Shown in pieces: positions 1 through 6,496 of a stretch of 11,091 bases of DNA (positions within the stretch are counted from its first letter, which is position 1; each line of letters opens with the position of its first letter). Origin of the DNA: Desulfovibrionaceae bacterium UBA6814 (GTDB lineage: Bacteria; Desulfobacterota; Desulfovibrionia; Desulfovibrionales; Desulfovibrionaceae). The stretch covers positions 1-11,091 of the forward strand of contig DKEU01000242.1 in assembly GCA_002452635.1 (NCBI GenBank), read 5' to 3'. The notes below the pieces were generated by a model. It ran no database searches, was not told the origin of the DNA, and saw nothing but the letters and a program-made list of their open reading frames with translations. Position numbers and translations under genes: made by a program.

Positions 1-309
1 CGGGGCGAACTGGAGATCACCGACCTGAACAACGTGTACCTGCAACAGGGCAAGCTCAAGGTGGAGTTCTTCGGCCGCGGCCTGGCCTGGCTGGACACCG
101 GCACCTTCGAGTCCCTGCACAAGGCCGCAGGATTCGTGCAGGTGGTGCAGGAGCGGCAGGGCCTCATCGTGGCCTGCATCGAGGAGATCGCCTGGCGCAT
201 GGGCTACATCGGCCTGGAACAACTCGATGCGTTGTCCCGCCGCTACAACAACACCTACGGCCTGTACCTGCGGGAGCTGGTGGAAGAAGCCTCGGGCAAG
301 CGCCGCTAG
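1..309 (+). CDS. rfbA: Glucose-1-phosphate thymidylyltransferase, C-terminal part (5' end outside window)
   Basis: The last 102 residues of RfbA (RmlA), which makes dTDP-glucose from glucose-1-phosphate and dTTP. This is the first step of dTDP-L-rhamnose synthesis for O-antigen and other surface polysaccharides, in the cytoplasm. The frame is open from base 1 and begins RGELEITDLNNVYLQQGKL, which matches the well-known RfbA segment with GELEITD. It continues with GRGLAWLDTGT, ERQGL and EEIAWRMGYI, all hallmark C-terminal blocks of this family, and ends about where family members end, at TAG. No other rhamnose gene is visible downstream, so rfbA seems to be the last gene of its unit. No T-tailed hairpin for the + strand was found after it; the next hairpin is oriented for the opposite strand. 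Family assignment is very secure. Confidence 0.95.
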   Translation, partial: RGELEITDLNNVYLQQGKLKVEFFGRGLAWLDTGTFESLHKAAGFVQVVQERQGLIVACIEEIAWRMGYIGLEQLDALSRRYNNTYGLYLRELVEEASGKRR

Positions 310-333
310 TGCGTCTTGGCCTTTTCGAAGACG

Positions 334-365
334 AAAAAAGGGACCCCGGCCCGAGCCAGGGTCCC
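334..365 (-). terminator. Intrinsic terminator of the 47-residue microprotein gene
   Basis: A 7-bp perfect GC-rich stem (GGGACCC at 340-346 with GGGTCCC at 359-365) is followed, read on the - strand, by six T residues (AAAAAA at 334-339 on +). It lies about 30 nt beyond the stop of the small - strand gene at 395-538. On the + strand there is no T tract after the stem, so it probably does not terminate rfbA transcription. Confidence 0.8.
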
Positions 366-394
366 CGCGAACAACCGTCCGGGCCGTTGCCGGC

Positions 395-538
395 CTAGTG
401 GTGGGGGTTCTTGCTGTTCTGGTAGATGCGGTAAAAGGCAGTGCCCACAATGAGGGCCATGTAGGCGTAGATCAGGGACACGCCCAGGTAGCCCTGGGGG
501 GTGCTGTGAATGGCGTTCCAGAAGAGTTCCGCGAACAT
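395..538 (-). CDS. Small single-pass membrane protein, 47 aa, unknown function
   Basis: A 47-codon reading frame from ATG (538-536) to TAG (397-395). AGGAGG at 550-545 lies 6 nt ahead of the start, an ideal ribosome binding site. The protein starts MFAELFWNAIHSTPQG, then has one hydrophobic stretch at about residues 17-36 (YLGVSLIYAYMALIVGTAFY), then a basic tail RIYQNSKNPHH. That charge pattern suggests the C-terminus is cytoplasmic. The gene is a complete unit, with a TTGACA promoter upstream and an intrinsic terminator downstream, which argues strongly that it is real. It is divergent from rlmD, with 57 nt between the start codons. I do not recognise a family; a small accessory subunit of a membrane complex is possible, but nothing here names the partner. 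Confidence 0.8.
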   Translation of the reverse strand: MFAELFWNAIHSTPQGYLGVSLIYAYMALIVGTAFYRIYQNSKNPHH

Positions 539-573
539 GGTCGTCCTCCTGTTGTCGTAAGACTCGAAACCGA

Positions 574-602
574 CTGATTGTCCGAAAAGGAAAAAATGTC
601 AA
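574..602 (-). promoter_or_regulatory. Probable sigma-70-type promoter of the 47-residue microprotein gene
   Basis: On the - strand a perfect TTGACA (602-597) is followed after exactly 17 nt by AATCAG (579-574), which matches 3 of 6 bases of TATAAT. This would start transcription near 567 and give a leader of about 28 nt containing AGGAGG. The -35 hexamer overlaps the ATG of rlmD on the other strand (596-598), so expression of the two divergent genes may interfere. Confidence 0.5.
586..590 (+). promoter_or_regulatory. Ribosome binding site that fixes the rlmD start
   Basis: AAAGG, 5 nt ahead of ATG 596-598. An in-frame TTG at 578-580 would add six residues but has no purine-rich sequence before it, so the ATG is preferred. 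Confidence 0.6.
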
Positions 603-1999
603 GCCACAGACTGCATTCTGAAGACCTCTCCCCCCTGGCCCCGGGCCGGGAGGTGGAGCTCGCCGTCGACAAGCTGGCCCTGGGCGGCGCGGGCCTGGCC
701 CGGTTCGAGGGCATGGCCGTGTTCGTGGAGCGGGGCCTGCCCGGCCAGCGCGTGCTGGCCCGCATCACCGCGGCCAAGAAACGCCACGCCGAGGCCGAGG
801 TGGTCCAGGTCCTCGCGCCCTCCCCGCACCAGGCCGAACCCTTCTGCCCCCACTTCGCGGACTGCGGGGGCTGCAGCCACCAGGACCTGGACTACGCCCA
901 GCAACTGCACTGGAAGCACCTCCAGGTGCAGGAGACTCTGGCCCGCCTGGGCAACCTGGGCGACGAGGCCGCAGCCAAGGTCCACCCCGTCATCCCCTCG
1001 CCCGAGACCCGCCACTTCCGCAACAAGATGGAATTCGCCTTCGGCGGCGCGTCCGGCGAACACCTGTCCCTGGGCCTGCGCCCCCGCGGCTCGGCCGACG
1101 CCCTGCTGGACATCACCACCTGCTTCCTCCAGTCTCCCCAGAGCGCCGAGATCGTCAACGCCGCCCGCGCCTTCTGCCGCACCACCGGCTACCCGGCCTA
1201 CGACCCGGCCCGGGACCTCGGCCTGTGGCGGCACCTGGTGGTCCGCGAGGCCAAGACCACCGGCCAGACCATGGTCCACTGCATCACCGCGCCCTGGCGG
1301 CAGGCCGCGGACGCGGTGCGCGACCTGGCCGACCACCTGCACGCCGCCTTCCCCGGTCTCACCACCTTCGTGCACTCCACCCGCAAGACCCGCCTGGCCG
1401 TGGCCCAAGGGGAAGTCCAACGCTTCGCCACCGGCCCGGGCCACATCGAGGAGAACCTCGGCCCCTTCACCTTCCGCATCTCGGCCGACGCCTTTTTCCA
1501 GACCAACACGACTGCGGCCCACCTGCTCTACACCGCGGCCCTGGACCTCGCCCGCTTCGAACCCTCCTGGACGGTCTGGGACCTGTACTGCGGCTCGGGC
1601 GGCCTCACACTGTACGCGGCCAAGCGCTGCCACAAGGCCCTGGGCTTCGAATCCGACCCCCGAACCGTCGAGGACGCCCAGTCCAACGCCGCAGACAACG
1701 GCGTGCCCAACTGCGAGTTCCACGCGGTGGACGTGCTGCACGCCCTGTCCCAGGCCCCCTACCCGCCGGATGCGGTCATCCTGGACCCGCCGCGCAGCGG
1801 CCTGCACCCGGACGGCCTGAAGGAGCTCCTCCGCCTGGCCCCCAAACGCATCATCTACGTGTCCTGCAACCCGGCCACCCTGGCCCGGGACCTGGCCACG
1901 CTCAAGGAACGCTACGCCCTCTTCGCGGTCCAACCCGTGGACCTCTTCCCCCACTCCCCGCACATCGAATGCGCCGCAGCCCTGGACAGGTTGAAATAA
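596..1999 (+). CDS. rlmD: 23S rRNA (uracil-C5)-methyltransferase, RlmD/TrmA family
   Basis: A 467-residue S-adenosylmethionine-dependent RNA m5U methyltransferase; by family, RlmD modifies U1939 of 23S rRNA (E. coli numbering). An N-terminal TRAM-like OB fold (about residues 17-74) is followed by the iron-sulfur cysteines C84, C90 and C93 (pattern C-x5-C-x2-C) and C176, the [4Fe-4S] ligands expected for RlmD. The Rossmann domain shows FFQTN (300-304), the SAM loop DLYCGSGGL (329-337), DPPRSGLH (397-404), the nucleophile C424 in YVSCNPATLARDL, and the general base E458 in HIECAAALDRL. Length is typical. Many bacteria have two or three members of this family, so the exact target (U1939, U747 or tRNA U54) cannot be fixed from sequence alone; the four-cysteine cluster favours RlmD/RlmC over TrmA. 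A 28-codon gene follows 63 nt later. Confidence 0.9.
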   Translation: MSSHRLHSEDLSPLAPGREVELAVDKLALGGAGLARFEGMAVFVERGLPGQRVLARITAAKKRHAEAEVVQVLAPSPHQAEPFCPHFADCGGCSHQDLDYAQQLHWKHLQVQETLARLGNLGDEAAAKVHPVIPSPETRHFRNKMEFAFGGASGEHLSLGLRPRGSADALLDITTCFLQSPQSAEIVNAARAFCRTTGYPAYDPARDLGLWRHLVVREAKTTGQTMVHCITAPWRQAADAVRDLADHLHAAFPGLTTFVHSTRKTRLAVAQGEVQRFATGPGHIEENLGPFTFRISADAFFQTNTTAAHLLYTAALDLARFEPSWTVWDLYCGSGGLTLYAAKRCHKALGFESDPRTVEDAQSNAADNGVPNCEFHAVDVLHALSQAPYPPDAVILDPPRSGLHPDGLKELLRLAPKRIIYVSCNPATLARDLATLKERYALFAVQPVDLFPHSPHIECAAALDRLK

Positions 2000-2062
2000 T
2001 CCGGCATCCCGGCTACAACCCAAACCCACGCAACCGAAAACGACCCCATAAGGAGCATACCC

Positions 2063-2149
2063 ATGGACTACATGTGGTTCGTCGGCGGCATCATCATCGT
2101 CGGTATCGCCCTCTTCTTCCTGAAACAAAGCGCCATCCAGGGCGACTAG
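2063..2149 (+). CDS. Hydrophobic microprotein, 28 aa, unknown function
   Basis: A 28-codon frame from ATG (2063-2065) to TAG (2147-2149), with AAGGAG at 2050-2055 placed 7 nt before the start. The peptide is MDYMWFVGG, then a run of I, V, G, A, L and F to residue 20, then KQSAIQGD: one short transmembrane helix with a small polar tail. It lies 63 nt after rlmD on the same strand and just before a strong hairpin and an intrinsic terminator, so it is probably the last gene of that transcript. The strong Shine-Dalgarno sequence and the clean hydrophobic pattern support real translation. I do not recognise a family; size and character resemble small subunits or regulators of membrane enzymes, but that is only analogy. 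Confidence 0.65.
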   Translation: MDYMWFVGGIIIVGIALFFLKQSAIQGD

Positions 2150-2158
2150 CGGAAGATA

Positions 2159-2220
2159 CGAGAGGGGAAGGGGAACCCCCTTTTCCTAGCGGAAAAAAGG
2201 GGGTTCCCCTTCCCCTCTCG
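2159..2220. repeat. Perfect 26-bp inverted repeat (very stable hairpin)
   Basis: Bases 2159-2184 are perfectly complementary to 2195-2220, with a 10-base loop (2185-2194). The arms begin CGAGAGGGGAAGGGG and end in CCCCCTTTT, so the stem has alternating purine and pyrimidine blocks. It begins 9 nt after the stop of the 28-codon gene. It lacks a T tract after the stem in either direction, unlike the ordinary terminator that follows at 2239-2270. Possible roles are 3'-end protection of the rlmD transcript, part of a double terminator, or a barrier between convergent transcripts, since aspA ends on the other side. Confidence 0.85.
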
Positions 2221-2238
2221 CGCTCTCCCCTTCCCTTC

Positions 2239-2270
2239 CCCCAAAAACCGCCATCGGTTTTGGGGTTTTT
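2239..2270 (+). terminator. Intrinsic terminator of the rlmD-microprotein unit
   Basis: CCCCAAAAACCG (2239-2250) pairs with CGGTTTTGGGG (2255-2265) with one bulged A and a 4-base loop, and is followed directly by TTTTT (2266-2270). The T tract orients it for the + strand. Confidence 0.85.
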
Positions 2271-2317
2271 CTGTTTCGACTAGCCAACTCCCTTCGCGTT
2301 AACTTTCCCCCACCCGC

Positions 2318-3724
2318 CTACTTCTTCTTCCGTTCCTGGGGGGCCAGCATGGACTGGGGGTCCAGGAGCGCGGCGAACTCCTCCTTGGAGAGGATGCCCT
2401 GTTCCGCGGCCAGGTCCTCCAGGGGCGTGCCGGTGGTTTCGGCCTTCTTGACCAGGGCGGCGGCGGCCTCGTAGCCGATGATGGGGGCGAGCACGGTGAG
2501 CACGCCGGCCGAGGACTTGAGCAGGGCCAGGCAGCGGTCGCGGTTGGCGGTGATGCCGGTGATGCAGCGCGCGCGCAGGGTGTCCGCGGCCCGGGCCAGG
2601 ATGCCCAGGGACTGGAGCAGGTTGAGGGCGATGAGCGGCACGAACACGTTGAGTTCGAGCTGGCCGGCCTCGGCGGCCAGGGTGACGGAGAGGTCGTTGC
2701 CGATGACCTGGTAGCAGACCTGGTTGACCACCTCGGGAATGACCGGGTTGACCTTGCCGGGCATGATGGAGGAGCCGGGCTGGACCGGGGGGAGGTTGAT
2801 CTCGTGGAACCCGGTGTGAGGGCCGGAGGCGAGCAGGCGCAGGTCGTTGCAGAGCTTGGAGAGCTTGACCGCCACGCGCTTGAGCATGCCGGAGAGGGTG
2901 ACGTAGGCCCCGGTGTCCGAGGTAGCCTCGATGAGGTTTTCCGAGAGGACCACGGGCAGGCCGGTGAGTTCGGCCAGGATCTCGCAGGCGCGGGCCGCGT
3001 AGCCGGGCACGGTGTTGATGCCGGTGCCGATGGCCGTGGCCCCGAGGTTCACCTCGCAGAGCAGGCGGGTGACCTCGGCGATGCGGTCGGTGTCCTCGCC
3101 CAGGGTGTGGGACCAGGCCGCGAACTCCTGGCCCAGGGTCATGGGCACCGCGTCCTGGAGCTGGGTGCGGCCCATCTTGAGCACGCTGGAGAATTCGGCG
3201 GCCTTGGCGTCCAGGGCCTGGCGCAGCTCGCGCAGTCCCTGCACCAGGTCGCGGGAGTACCAGACCAGAGAGATGCGCAGGGCCGTGGGGTACACGTCGT
3301 TGGTGGACTGGGAGAGGTTGACGTGGTTGAGGGGGTGCAGGCTGGCGTAGTCGCCGCGGGGCCGGCCCAGGAGCTCCAAGGCGCGGTTGGCGATGACCTC
3401 GTTGGCGTTCATGTTGGTGGAGGTGCCGGCCCCGCCCTGGATGCAGTCCACCACGAAGTGGTCGTCGAGCCTGCCCGCGCGGACCTCGTCGCAGGCCGCC
3501 ACGATGGCCTGGCCCAGGATGGGGTCCAGGAGGTCGAGCTCCAGGTTGGCCAGGGCCGCGGCCTTTTTCACGGCCCCGAGGGCCTGGATGAGGCGGGGGA
3601 AGTGGGAGACCGGGATGCCGGTGATCTGGAAGTTCTCCAGGGCGCGCACGGTCTGCACGCCCCAGTACGCCTCGGCCGGCACCTGGCGCGGGCCCAGGGA
3701 GTCGGACTCGGTGCGGGTCTTCAT
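2318..3724 (-). CDS. aspA: Aspartate ammonia-lyase (aspartase)
   Basis: A 468-residue enzyme of the fumarase/aspartase superfamily that converts L-aspartate to fumarate and ammonia in the cytoplasm. Conserved blocks are TSTNMN (101-106), SQSTND (138-143), NLGATAIGTGIN (226-237), DLIEATSD-like NLIEATSD (263-270), and the signature GSSIMPGKVNP (317-327) holding the catalytic serine S318 and loop lysine K324. The stretch PVIPEVVNQVCYQVIGND (327-344), followed by AAEAGQLELNV, follows aspartase rather than fumarase C. In a fumarate-respiring or sulfate-reducing anaerobe it could feed fumarate reduction. The start ATG (3724-3722) overlaps the TGA of the upstream gene as ATGA, so it is the third, probably translationally coupled, gene of the operon. 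The C-terminus ends in a lysine run (ERKKK). Confidence 0.92.
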   Translation of the reverse strand: MKTRTESDSLGPRQVPAEAYWGVQTVRALENFQITGIPVSHFPRLIQALGAVKKAAALANLELDLLDPILGQAIVAACDEVRAGRLDDHFVVDCIQGGAGTSTNMNANEVIANRALELLGRPRGDYASLHPLNHVNLSQSTNDVYPTALRISLVWYSRDLVQGLRELRQALDAKAAEFSSVLKMGRTQLQDAVPMTLGQEFAAWSHTLGEDTDRIAEVTRLLCEVNLGATAIGTGINTVPGYAARACEILAELTGLPVVLSENLIEATSDTGAYVTLSGMLKRVAVKLSKLCNDLRLLASGPHTGFHEINLPPVQPGSSIMPGKVNPVIPEVVNQVCYQVIGNDLSVTLAAEAGQLELNVFVPLIALNLLQSLGILARAADTLRARCITGITANRDRCLALLKSSAGVLTVLAPIIGYEAAAALVKKAETTGTPLEDLAAEQGILSKEEFAALLDPQSMLAPQERKKK

Positions 3725-4296
3725 GGGGGGCCTCCGGTGGCCATGGCGCGCATGCGGGCGGGGATGTCCCATTTCTCCAGGAGCCGGGCCGCGGCCGGGG
3801 GGACCAGGGACTGCCAGTCGCCGCCCCGGGCCATGAGGGTGCGGACGTGGGAGCCGGTGATGCCCTTGTCCTCGGGCGGCACGTCCCAGAGCACGTGGGT
3901 GGCCAGGCCCAGGGACTGGAAGCGGGCGAGCTTGGCGCGGCCCCAGTCGTCGCAGATGGAGAGGAAGTAGGTGGCGTCGCGGGGCGCGTAGTGGTGGAAG
4001 AGCTCGGGCAGGTTGATGGGCAGGGGGGTGGTGATGAAGTCCGTGGGGGGCACGCCGGCCTCGACCAGGACGGCGCGGACCAGCAGGGCGCGCTCGTAGT
4101 AGGTCAGGGGGTTGGCCGCGGCGGTGCTGCGCTGGGGGTCCGCGGCCTCGGGCCGGGTGTGGCCCGGGTCGGGGTTGGTGATGCCGACCACGAGAAAACG
4201 GCACAGGGCCTTGCCGGCCAGCAGGTAGCGCAGGTGGTCGTTGTGCAATACCTGGAAGCGGCCGTGGATCACTCCCACGTCGCACAGCGCGGTCAT
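3721..4296 (-). CDS. NadM/NMNAT-like nucleotidyltransferase
   Basis: A 191-residue protein of the HxGH nucleotidyltransferase superfamily. Near the N-terminus, GVIHGRFQVLHNDH (8-21) carries the HGRFQ and HxxH nucleotide-binding elements seen in archaeal-type nicotinamide mononucleotide adenylyltransferases (NadM). YYERALLVRAVL (66-77) follows the usual core helix. Near the C-terminus, KGITGSHVRTL (144-154) takes the place of the ISSTxIR-like phosphate-binding motif. Likely chemistry is transfer of an adenylyl (or cytidylyl) group to a phosphorylated small molecule, perhaps NMN or nicotinate mononucleotide to make the NAD precursor; the acceptor cannot be proved from sequence. It overlaps by ATGA both the preceding mutase gene and the following aspA, so the three proteins are probably made in fixed proportion. 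No Nudix domain is fused, unlike some bacterial NadM proteins. Confidence 0.75.
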   Translation of the reverse strand: MTALCDVGVIHGRFQVLHNDHLRYLLAGKALCRFLVVGITNPDPGHTRPEAADPQRSTAAANPLTYYERALLVRAVLVEAGVPPTDFITTPLPINLPELFHHYAPRDATYFLSICDDWGRAKLARFQSLGLATHVLWDVPPEDKGITGSHVRTLMARGGDWQSLVPPAAARLLEKWDIPARMRAMATGGPP

Positions 4297-5642
4297 GCGT
4301 CCTCCTCCCCGGGGGGCTGGGCGGGGAACGGGTCGTAGGGGCCGGGCCAGTAGGGCAGCTCCCGGGGCGCGTCCACGATGCCGGCCAGGCGGGCGCGGTC
4401 CAGGTAGTTGAGGATGCAGAGCATGAGTTCGCCGCCCCGCACGCAGCCCAGGCAGCCGGCGGCCACGGCCGCCTCGTCGAAGCGGCTGACCGCGTCCTGG
4501 CGCACGCCCGGACCGTGGAACACCAGGGGCACGGGCTCGCCCGAGTGGACCAGCGCGCCCACGCTGGGGGTGGAGTGGTCCGCGGTGACCGCCACCAGCA
4601 CCTCGGGGTCGTCCAGGAGCGGGGGCAGGCCCTGGGCCAGGCCCCGGTCCAGGGACTCTATGGCGGCCAGCTTGAGCAGCGGGTCCTTGCGGTGGGCGGC
4701 CTCGTCCGGGGCCTTGGTGTGCACGTGTACGAAGCCCGCGCCCTGGGCGATCTCGGCGCGGGCCAGGTCCAGACGGCGGGCCAGGTCCGCGCCCGGGTCG
4801 CCGGAATCCGGGTCCGGCACCAGGTCCAGGCCCAGGTAGCGGGCGATGCCCCAGTAGATGACCCCGGCGGACACGCTGACCCCGCGCATGCCGTAGCGCT
4901 CGGCAAACGGCATGACTTGGCGGTCGGCCCCGGGCCGCTGGGTGACCAGGCCGGACAGGGGCGGCAGGCCGCGGGAGCGCCGGGCGTGATTCAGGGGCAG
5001 GTTCCTGAGGGTGCGGTGGCAGTGGCGCACGTAGGCGGCCAGGGCGCGGGCCGTGCGCTGGGCGGCCGGGTCCTCGGCATGGCCCGCGTGGGGCAGGATG
5101 GCCGAGAGGAAGGCGTTGTCCCGCATGGTGTTGGAGTCGGTGACGTGGGGAGAGACGTGGCCCCCTGCAGCATGGGGCGTGATGATGAGCACGCCGAACA
5201 GGCCCTTGCCGTGCTCGAAGCGGATGTCCACGCCCGCGTGGGAGAAGCGGGCCACGGCCGCCGCGGCTGCGGCGCACTCCTCCGGGGCGGCCGGGGGCGC
5301 GTCCACGTCCATGTGCAGGCAGCCCTGGCGCTCGGACACGGCGCAGAGGTGGGCCAGCACGGCCACCGCGCCGGGCTCGGGGCGCAGGCCCTGGCCCAGG
5401 GCCTCCAGCCAGCCGCGGCCCGGGAAATCCTCGGGTCCGTAGCCGAACATGGCGAAATGGGCGTTCTCGCTGGGCAGGGCCTGGCCCAGCATCCCGGCAT
5501 GGTACAGGCCGCAGCCGCCCTCCCGGGCCAGGCGGTCCAGGAAGGGTATGGCCGCGGCCTGCAAGGGCGTCAGGTTGCCGAGCTGGGGACAGGCCCGGTC
5601 GCCCAGGCCGTCCAGCACCACCAATACACAGTGCTTGGGCAT
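4293..5642 (-). CDS. apgM: Archaeal-type cofactor-independent phosphoglycerate mutase (ApgM family)
   Basis: A 449-residue alkaline-phosphatase-fold protein of the ApgM family, which interconverts 3- and 2-phosphoglycerate with two divalent metals. Visible landmarks are VVLDGLGDR (8-16) with metal ligand D11; PSENAHFAMFGYGPEDFPGRG (57-77) aligned with the GSDTAHLSLFGYDP block, S58 being the presumed phosphorylated serine; HTKAPDEAAH (308-317) with D314 and H317; and TADHSTPSVGALVHSGEPVP (353-372) with D355, H356 and H366. LGCVRGGEL near 398 matches the family C-terminus. The nucleophile block departs from the usual GSDT to PSEN, so a different phosphorylated substrate is possible. The ATG at 5642 is preferred because AGGAG lies 5 nt upstream; a start at 5699 lacks a ribosome binding site. 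It is the first gene of the ATGA-linked operon with the NMNAT-like gene and aspA. Confidence 0.85.
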   Translation of the reverse strand: MPKHCVLVVLDGLGDRACPQLGNLTPLQAAAIPFLDRLAREGGCGLYHAGMLGQALPSENAHFAMFGYGPEDFPGRGWLEALGQGLRPEPGAVAVLAHLCAVSERQGCLHMDVDAPPAAPEECAAAAAAVARFSHAGVDIRFEHGKGLFGVLIITPHAAGGHVSPHVTDSNTMRDNAFLSAILPHAGHAEDPAAQRTARALAAYVRHCHRTLRNLPLNHARRSRGLPPLSGLVTQRPGADRQVMPFAERYGMRGVSVSAGVIYWGIARYLGLDLVPDPDSGDPGADLARRLDLARAEIAQGAGFVHVHTKAPDEAAHRKDPLLKLAAIESLDRGLAQGLPPLLDDPEVLVAVTADHSTPSVGALVHSGEPVPLVFHGPGVRQDAVSRFDEAAVAAGCLGCVRGGELMLCILNYLDRARLAGIVDAPRELPYWPGPYDPFPAQPPGEEDA

Positions 5643-5647
5643 GGCTT

Positions 5648-5652
5648 CTCCT
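5648..5652 (-). promoter_or_regulatory. Ribosome binding site that fixes the apgM start
   Basis: AGGAG on the - strand, 5 nt before ATG 5642-5640. The 136-nt gap between this gene and the divergent PHP gene should hold both promoters, but I see no convincing -35/-10 pair in it. Confidence 0.7.
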
Positions 5653-5778
5653 GCCCGATTTCCTACACGATTTTGCCCAGGCTCGCGACCAGTATTCATC
5701 GCGGCGAATCTGGACGCATGCCGACATCGGGTTTATCTATTTGCCTTATCCCCTGGCTGGGGGCATGAGGAAAAAATC

Positions 5779-6420
5779 ATGCGTCTGGACCTCCACATCC
5801 ACACCACCGCCTCCCCGTGCAGCAGGCTGGGGCTTGCGGACATTCTGTCCCGAGCCCGGGACCTGGGCCTGGACGGGGTGTGCCTCACGGACCACGACCG
5901 GGTGTCGCGCGCGGCCCTGGAGCTGGAGGGCGTGCAGGACGACGGCCTGGTGGTGCTGGTGGGCATGGAGTACACCACGGCCGAAGGCGATTTCCTGGCG
6001 TTCGGCCCGGTGGAGGAGCTGCCCCTGGGCCTGCCGGCCCGGGAGCTCTTGCCCGCGCTGCGGGACCTGGGCGGGGTGGCGGTGGCGGCCCATCCCTTCC
6101 GCTCCTGGCGGCTGACGGACCCGGAGGTCTTCAGCCTGGGCCTGGAGACGGGCCTGGCCGTGGAGCGTTACAACGGCCGCAACCTGGCCCAGGAGAACGA
6201 GAAGGTCCAGATCCTGGTGGATCGCTTCGGCCTGCACGCCACGGGCGGCAGCGACGCCCACTCGGTGAACGAGCTGGGCGTGGCCGTGACCCGGTTCTCG
6301 CGGCCGGTGCGCACCCGCGCCGAACTGGTGGCGGCCCTGCTGGCCGGCGACTGCGAGCCGGAGCTCACCCCCCGGGGCCTGCGCCGCTTCCAGGTCCCGC
6401 TCCCCTCCATCTGGGCCTAG
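5779..6420 (+). CDS. PHP-domain metal-dependent phosphoesterase
   Basis: A 213-residue stand-alone PHP (polymerase and histidinol phosphatase) domain. Metal-site motifs are all present: DLHIHTTASPCS with H6 and H8, TDHD with D38 and H39, GMEY with E64, AHPFR with H105, and GGSDAH with D159 and H161. Relatives include RNase AM/TrpH-type enzymes that hydrolyse nucleoside 3',5'-bisphosphates or trim RNA, and histidinol phosphatases. This protein is shorter than the roughly 280-residue TrpH type, so its substrate is open. The chosen ATG follows GAGG (5767-5770) by 8 nt and is the first residue of the canonical LDLHIH block; the long in-frame extension upstream overlaps the apgM 5' end and has no homology that I recognise. 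The gene stands alone between divergent apgM and convergent ald. Confidence 0.85.
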   Translation: MRLDLHIHTTASPCSRLGLADILSRARDLGLDGVCLTDHDRVSRAALELEGVQDDGLVVLVGMEYTTAEGDFLAFGPVEELPLGLPARELLPALRDLGGVAVAAHPFRSWRLTDPEVFSLGLETGLAVERYNGRNLAQENEKVQILVDRFGLHATGGSDAHSVNELGVAVTRFSRPVRTRAELVAALLAGDCEPELTPRGLRRFQVPLPSIWA

Positions 6421-6433
6421 GACAGCAAACGCA

Positions 6434-6484
6434 AGGGCGGGGAGCCCTCTTCCGGTTAGGAAGGGGACTCCCCGCCTTGTTTTG
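6434..6484. terminator. Hairpin between convergent PHP and ald genes, probable terminator
   Basis: GGCGGGGAG (6436-6444) pairs with CTCCCCGCC (6468-6476). A partly paired inner stem (CTTCC at 6449-6453 with GGAAG at 6459-6463) closes a 5-base loop. The + strand then reads TTGTTTTG, a moderate U tract for the PHP gene. The - strand exit (CTTGCGTTTGC) is poorer, so service to ald is less certain. Confidence 0.65.
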
Positions 6485-6496
6485 GGGGCTAGGCGG

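Noticed and set aside
311..333. CGTCTT/AAGACG hairpin just after rfbA as its terminator
   Set aside because: On the + strand it is followed by A residues, not T, so it is not an intrinsic terminator for rfbA.
599..2128. Long - strand open frame opposite rlmD (over 500 codons)
   Set aside because: It is a GC-driven shadow of rlmD: low-complexity Gly/Val/Gln/Ala composition, no family resemblance and no ribosome binding site. Similar shadows opposite aspA, apgM, ald and the ATPase were rejected for the same reasons.
2318..3724. Fumarase C as an alternative to aspartase
   Set aside because: The NLGATAIGTG, NLIEATSD and PVIPEVVNQVCYQVIGND blocks follow aspartate ammonia-lyases more closely than fumarases.
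5640..5699. Upstream ATG at 5699 as start of the ApgM gene
   Set aside because: No ribosome binding site precedes it and the extra residues lie before the conserved beta strand; AGGAG supports ATG 5642.
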